A stretch of DNA of 9,516 nt from assembly GCA_002380675.1 (NCBI GenBank), contig DFWB01000214.1, forward strand, positions 1,146 to 10,661, in the 5' to 3' direction. Made by a program: the position numbers and the translations under genes. Positions 5,703 to 9,516 of the stretch are shown piece after piece (position 1 is the first letter of the stretch; each line of letters opens with the position of its first letter). Origin of the DNA: Akkermansiaceae bacterium UBA4145. GTDB lineage: Bacteria > Verrucomicrobiota > Verrucomicrobiia > Verrucomicrobiales > Akkermansiaceae. The notes under the pieces were generated by a model. The model searched no databases. It worked only from the letters and a program-made list of their open reading frames with translations, and was not told where the DNA came from.

Positions 5703-7778
5703 TCAGGCAAGAAGCGGGGCGATCACGAGGCTGACGATTGCCATCACGTTGATCATAATGTTCATAGACGGGCCCGAGGTGTCCTTAAGAGGGTCGCCGA
5801 CAGTATCGCCAACGACGCATCCCTTGTGGGTTTCTCCGCCTTTACCTCCGAAGTGGCCATCCTCGACATATTTCTTGGCATTGTCCCATGCGCCGCCGGC
5901 ATTAGACATCATCAGAGCGAGGAGGATACACCCAAGAAGGGCTCCGCAAAGTGTTCCGGCGAGGGCCGTGGCGCCTTCTGCTCCGAAGCCGAAGCCGACG
6001 GCCACTGGGGTCCCCACCGCGAGGATCGCGGGCAGGATCATTCGCTTGGTAGCGGCTTTTGTGGCGATATCTACGCAGCGGTCGGAGTCGGGTTCGCCAG
6101 TGCCCTCAAGAAGGCCAGGGATTTCACGAAACTGACGCCGGATCTCAGAAATCATGTCAAAGGCTGCCCGGCCGACGGCATCCATGGTGATCGCTCCATT
6201 AAGGAAGGGGACAACTCCTCCAATAAAGACACCCACGAAGAAAGTACGTAGGATTTCCGGTTGGCTCAGATTCAGCACAACTCCTGTCTTCTGGATGAAA
6301 GCCGTAGTCAGGGCGAGGGCTGAGAGACCAGCTGCTCCAATAGCAAACCCTTTTCCAATGGCAGCGGTGGTATTTCCAACCGCATCCAGACCGTCGGTGA
6401 TCTTGCGCGTCTCTTCGCCCATAGCAGCCATTTCGGCTATTCCACCCGCGTTGTCGGCTACGGGGCCGTAGGCGTCTATAGCCATGGTGATTCCTACCGT
6501 GCCCAGCATACCAACAGCTGCCATTCCCACTCCGTAGAGGCCGGCAAACTCAAAAGAGACGTAAATTGTAGCGGCAATCGTGAGCAGCGGAATAGCGACC
6601 GATTTCAAACCGACCGAGAGGCCGGCAATCATGATAGTGGCGACTCCTGTCTCGCCCTGGCGCGCGATTTCCTTGACGGGTTTGCCGCCGGTGAAGTGCT
6701 CCGTGATGAGCCCGATTATGATTCCTCCTACCGCGCCGCAGAGGATACAGAGTCCTACATTCGGGCTCAGACCGAGCATGCTGGCGAGGCCAAAGGCCGC
6801 ACCAATGTAGAGAACAGCTGACCCGATCGTTCCAAATCGAAGGGCTTCAGCCGGATTTTTGCCAGCGAGACTCTTGACGATAAGGATGCCGAGAAGAGAG
6901 CAGAGGAGACCGACAGCGGTGAGGAGAAGGGGGAGCTGCATGAGCTGCTCCATCCCTTTTTGCCCGGGAGCGGCTCCAATTTTTTCCATGAAGGCGAGGG
7001 CTTGCTCATCTGCGGAATTGATGGCCCGGGCCCCAACTGCAGCCGCGATTGCGAGGGTGGCAATCTGTGCATTACAGTAGGATTCGAAAATGTCGGATCC
7101 CATTCCGGCAACATCGCCGACATTATCACCGACGTTGTCGGCGATAACTCCCGGGTTTCTCGGGTCGTCCTCGGGAATACCTGCTTCAACCTTGCCGACG
7201 AGATCGGCACCGACGTCCGCGGCCTTGGTAAAGATTCCGCCCCCAACCCGGTAGAAGAGAGCAACCAGCGAGGCTCCCATGGCGAAGCCCTCCATGATCT
7301 CGGCGACTTCGTGATGGTCTTTGAAAAACGCGAATAGTCCTCCGAGGCCAATGAGACCCATTGAGGCCACCGTCAGGCCCATCACCGCACCACCAAAGAA
7401 TGCGATGGTGAGGGCTTTAGCCGCACCCTCATTCTTGGCGGCCAGGGTTGTCCTGACATTCGCCTTGGTAGCGGTGTACATCCCGATGAAACCAGCGATA
7501 GAGGAGGAGAGGGCGCCGAGAAAGAATGCCAGTGACTGCTGTCGACCATATTCCTGTTTCTGAAAGAAAAAGAGGGCGCCCCCGATCACTAGTGCAAAGA
7601 TAGAAATAAGAAGGAATTCCCTCTTCATGAACACCATGGCACCCCGGTGGATCTTTTCGGCGATTTCGGCCACTTTGCCCTCACCTCCGGAATACCGGAC
7701 AATGCGTGCGAGCAGAATGAATGCGATGATCAATCCGACGATTCCAGCAATCGGGACAAGGATTGGGGGTATGGTCAT
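5703..7778 (-). CDS. hppA: Membrane-bound (V-type) inorganic pyrophosphatase, K+-dependent type ion pump
   Basis: 691 aa, normal for bacterial family members, with about 16 TM helices expected. It hydrolyses cytoplasmic pyrophosphate and pumps H+ and/or Na+ across the inner membrane. The substrate site is intact: DVGADLVGKVE (188-198), then DNVGDNVGDVAGMGSD (214-229), GPVADNAGGIAEM (438-450), and near the C-terminus SNAGGAWDNAKKY and GDTVGDPLKDTSGPS. GNTTAAIGKG (468-477) has Ala472 where K+-independent enzymes have Lys and Gly475 where they often have Thr, so K+ stimulation is predicted. The ion-gate Glu lies in DIFESY (Glu232), the position found in Na+-PPases and several bacterial H+-PPases, not four residues later as in plant enzymes. 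Na+, H+ or dual transport therefore stays open; dual Na+,H+ pumps are known from Akkermansia and Bacteroides. ATG 7778 has no Shine-Dalgarno sequence upstream but gives the usual short N-terminus before the first TM helix. The gene converges on the antiporter gene and is preceded by a 211-nt spacer. Confidence 0.98.
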   Translation of the reverse strand: MTIPPILVPIAGIVGLIIAFILLARIVRYSGGEGKVAEIAEKIHRGAMVFMKREFLLISIFALVIGGALFFFQKQEYGRQQSLAFFLGALSSSIAGFIGMYTATKANVRTTLAAKNEGAAKALTIAFFGGAVMGLTVASMGLIGLGGLFAFFKDHHEVAEIMEGFAMGASLVALFYRVGGGIFTKAADVGADLVGKVEAGIPEDDPRNPGVIADNVGDNVGDVAGMGSDIFESYCNAQIATLAIAAAVGARAINSADEQALAFMEKIGAAPGQKGMEQLMQLPLLLTAVGLLCSLLGILIVKSLAGKNPAEALRFGTIGSAVLYIGAAFGLASMLGLSPNVGLCILCGAVGGIIIGLITEHFTGGKPVKEIARQGETGVATIMIAGLSVGLKSVAIPLLTIAATIYVSFEFAGLYGVGMAAVGMLGTVGITMAIDAYGPVADNAGGIAEMAAMGEETRKITDGLDAVGNTTAAIGKGFAIGAAGLSALALTTAFIQKTGVVLNLSQPEILRTFFVGVFIGGVVPFLNGAITMDAVGRAAFDMISEIRRQFREIPGLLEGTGEPDSDRCVDIATKAATKRMILPAILAVGTPVAVGFGFGAEGATALAGTLCGALLGCILLALMMSNAGGAWDNAKKYVEDGHFGGKGGETHKGCVVGDTVGDPLKDTSGPSMNIMINVMAIVSLVIAPLLA

Positions 7779-7799
7779 GAGAGAGGGAGAAGTGGCGGA

Positions 7800-7943
7800 T
7801 CAATCGTCCTGTAAAACGGTCGCTTCGAGGCGTTGGATTTTAATAAGCCCTTCGGATGATCTGGCAACCAAAATGACGATTTTAGTTCTTGAGAAGAGGT
7901 CTTCCTTGGGAACGGGCCCGGAAAGCAGAAAATTTTCCTGCAC
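7800..7943 (-). CDS. Possible 47-aa small protein (GTG start), doubtful
   Basis: In the spacer between the TPR gene and hppA, an open frame from GTG 7943 to TGA 7800 encodes 47 residues of plausible protein composition, with a hydrophobic core IVILVA and an end EATVLQDD. A seven-G run includes the first base of the GTG and could act as a crude ribosome-binding tract, though it is unusually close. The frame is also open upstream into the TPR gene, so this may be only the tail of a non-coding frame. A promoter-like pair for hppA lies inside it. I recognise no family. Confidence 0.25.
   Translation of the reverse strand: MQENFLLSGPVPKEDLFSRTKIVILVARSSEGLIKIQRLEATVLQDD
7840..7867 (-). promoter_or_regulatory. 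Sigma70-like promoter candidate for hppA
   Basis: On the minus strand, TTGCCA (7867-7862) and TATTAA (7845-7840) are spaced by 16 nt and end 61 nt before the hppA ATG. Matches to consensus are about 5/6 and 4/6. The local sequence (ggcttattaaaatcc) is AT-richer than its surroundings. This is the best candidate in the 211-nt spacer 7779-7989, where I see no riboswitch-like structure or terminator. Confidence 0.35.
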
Positions 7944-7989
7944 CCCCCCGACTGGGGTAAGGCTGAACCGGGGTGAGCGATTAGAAGCG

Positions 7990-9516
7990 TTAGCTCTCCG
8001 GTGATTTCCAGGAAGGGAATTCTTTCTGGAGTTGCTCCCTGATTCGGCTCGCCCTTTCCAGATTGCCGCCCTTTTCCATCGCTTTGGCTGCCCGGAAGAG
8101 GCCCAACGGTTTGATTTCCCGATCATCGATGAACAGGTCGGACGCTTTGAGATAGTTTGCGGCCGCAGTCTCGTAGTCCATGCGGTGCATACCGATATCT
8201 GCAATGGCAAGATAAAGCCCAGCCTGAACCGTTCCCGAGGGGTTCAGGGCAATCCCCCCCCCGGCCGAAGAATGCGCCTCTTCCCATTTTTGGAGTCCAA
8301 TCAATGCGTGGCTCTGGTCGAGAAGGGCATCCGCTTTCCAGAAGTCTTCCTGATCGAGGGAGAGAAGAATGGCGAGGGCTGCCGCAGCCCCTTCAAAGTC
8401 CCGCATCTCAAGGCGGGCCTTTGCGAGATGACGCCATACAAGAGTATCGCTCTGGGTGGGAGCTTCCGGGGACGTTGCAAGCCCGAGGAAACGGTTGGCC
8501 CCGTCATAATCCCCCTTTGAAAATCGCTCCAGTCCGAGCCACGTGAGCATGCGGGCTGGGAATTGCTGGTGCGGAGCATCTGAGAGGAGTTGATCTACTC
8601 CCTCCTTGAGTTGATCGGAGTCCAGCAGGGAATATGCGGAGAGTACGATATGCACTCCAGCTGGCTCGCGGTAGCGCTCAGGAAGGAGATCTCTCGCCTG
8701 CTGGAAGTGGGTTATCGCTCTTGTCCACTTCTGCTGCTTGTAGCAACCCCACCCCATCCAGTATTGCGCATCGGCCCTCGATTTCCGGTCGATCTCTGAT
8801 CCGGGTAAGGACAGAAGTTTTTCGTAGCTGGTGATCATCTCTGGCCAGCGCTGCTCATCCCGGTGAATTTTCCCACAATACTGGTATGCGAATGATGCAA
8901 GATCGGTTTCTGGTGTGCGCTCAAGGAGGTTTTGAAGATCCTTCAGGGCAGATTTCCGGTCACCTATCTTAATGTAGGCATAGGCGCGCTTGGCGAGGGC
9001 CTCACTAAAACGTTCGTGATCAGGAAAGGTGGCAAGGAAGCTCGAGAGGTTCTGTGCGGCTCGGCCATATTCACCTGTATCTGCAAGGCACCAGCCCCGC
9101 TTGAAGTAGACATCGGCCCTCATTTCCACGGGCAGGGCGGAGGGATTGACTTCGTTATAGGCGGCCGCGGCCCGGCTTCCGTCTGCCTCGTGAAAAAGAG
9201 TTTCTGCTTTCATGAGGAGTGCTTTGTGCAGCCACGGACTCCCGAGATTTTCTTCTTCATAGGCCTCCGCGAAGGCGTCGACCTGAGTCGGTATGTTTGC
9301 GCCGTTAATCCTGTAAAAGCAGTTCAGTCGTCGATAGCTTGCCTCGAAGCCGATCTTCCTGAGGGGCTTGGGCTTAACACTCAGGGCGAGACGCTCAGAG
9401 TTGAAGAACTGTGCGATCGCTTTTTTTTGACGGTCCAGAGCAACGAAGGATCGGCCCGCGATCAGGGCAATCTTTGCGAGAACACTTCGCTCACCGAGGT
9501 ATTCCCCCGTCTCGAA
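7990..9516 (-). CDS. Tetratricopeptide-repeat protein, C-terminal 508 residues (N-terminus beyond right edge)
   Basis: The reading frame is open without a stop from base 9516 down to TAA 7990, so the gene enters from the right. An internal ATG at 9213 is not the true start, since the 101 codons above it read as continuous helical repeat protein. I count about a dozen degenerate TPR units of roughly 34-40 residues with the usual pattern (W/Y-LG-Y-A-F-A-P). Examples are YWMGWGCYKQQKWTRAITHF and AYAYIKIGDRKSALKDLQNL; the last unit ends in EQLQKEFPSW near the C-terminus. TPR arrays bind proteins; the layout resembles CpoB- and BamD-like envelope TPR proteins and the long TPR proteins common in PVC bacteria. 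Location and partner cannot be told without the N-terminus. A nine-G tract (8254-8262) encodes Gly-Gly-Gly in one repeat, 87 residues before the end. The gene lies 211 nt upstream of hppA on the same strand; co-transcription is possible but not obvious. Confidence 0.9.
   Translation of the reverse strand, partial: FETGEYLGERSVLAKIALIAGRSFVALDRQKKAIAQFFNSERLALSVKPKPLRKIGFEASYRRLNCFYRINGANIPTQVDAFAEAYEEENLGSPWLHKALLMKAETLFHEADGSRAAAAYNEVNPSALPVEMRADVYFKRGWCLADTGEYGRAAQNLSSFLATFPDHERFSEALAKRAYAYIKIGDRKSALKDLQNLLERTPETDLASFAYQYCGKIHRDEQRWPEMITSYEKLLSLPGSEIDRKSRADAQYWMGWGCYKQQKWTRAITHFQQARDLLPERYREPAGVHIVLSAYSLLDSDQLKEGVDQLLSDAPHQQFPARMLTWLGLERFSKGDYDGANRFLGLATSPEAPTQSDTLVWRHLAKARLEMRDFEGAAAALAILLSLDQEDFWKADALLDQSHALIGLQKWEEAHSSAGGGIALNPSGTVQAGLYLAIADIGMHRMDYETAAANYLKASDLFIDDREIKPLGLFRAAKAMEKGGNLERASRIREQLQKEFPSWKSPES

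Noticed and set aside
5589..6251. 220-codon plus-strand open frame over the end of hppA
   Set aside because: It covers the antiporter end and the conserved pyrophosphatase C-terminus in the wrong frame and strand; composition is not protein-like.
7990..9213. TPR gene starting at ATG 9213 as a complete 407-aa protein
   Set aside because: The same frame stays open to 9516 with TPR-like sequence and no stop, so the gene is partial and this ATG is internal.
9421..9428. Run of eight T (A8 on the coding strand) in the TPR gene
   Set aside because: It encodes Lys-Lys in frame with intact protein sequence on both sides; A8 runs are common and nothing else suggests programmed frameshifting.

Overview
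The window carries bacterial chromosomal DNA of moderately high GC content, densely coding on both strands. It has no RNA genes, insertion sequences, CRISPR arrays or phage genes that I can see. Gene content and style suggest a Gram-negative member of the PVC group, most likely Verrucomicrobiota. The clues are a zinc-ribbon/single-TM protein with an uncharacterised C-terminal domain of a type I associate with that group, a long TPR protein, a K+-dependent-type membrane pyrophosphatase, and start codons without Shine-Dalgarno sequences. That assignment is inference from memory, not a search result.

Layout: (1) 1-417, minus strand, is the N-terminal 139 codons of a MidA/NDUFAF7-family SAM-dependent methyltransferase that runs off the left edge. 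(2) 416-4343+, probably continuing to 5680, plus strand, is a co-directional run of three genes. They are a class A penicillin-binding protein (829 aa), an uncharacterised zinc-ribbon single-pass membrane protein (467 aa from the preferred start) and a CPA1-type Na+/H+ antiporter (428 aa), with gaps of 34 and 50 nt. (3) 5703-9516, minus strand, holds hppA (membrane pyrophosphatase, 691 aa), a 211-nt spacer with a possible 47-aa ORF and a promoter candidate, and the C-terminal 508 residues of a TPR protein that continues past the right edge. The two groups converge at 5680/5703 with only 22 nt between stop codons.

Working together: the PBP and the zinc-ribbon protein look like envelope proteins. 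The antiporter and the pyrophosphatase both handle H+/Na+ across the inner membrane, so the convergent pair may share a cation circuit, although the sequence does not prove co-regulation.

The most notable observation is in the PBP. Its glycosyltransferase motifs are intact, but in the transpeptidase domain the SxxK catalytic tetrad reads T-A-F-L and the SxN motif reads S-K-L, while KTG is kept. It should therefore polymerise glycan but be unable to cross-link by the normal serine mechanism. Second, the methyltransferase and PBP genes appear to start divergently inside one CCATGG palindrome, leaving no intergenic space.
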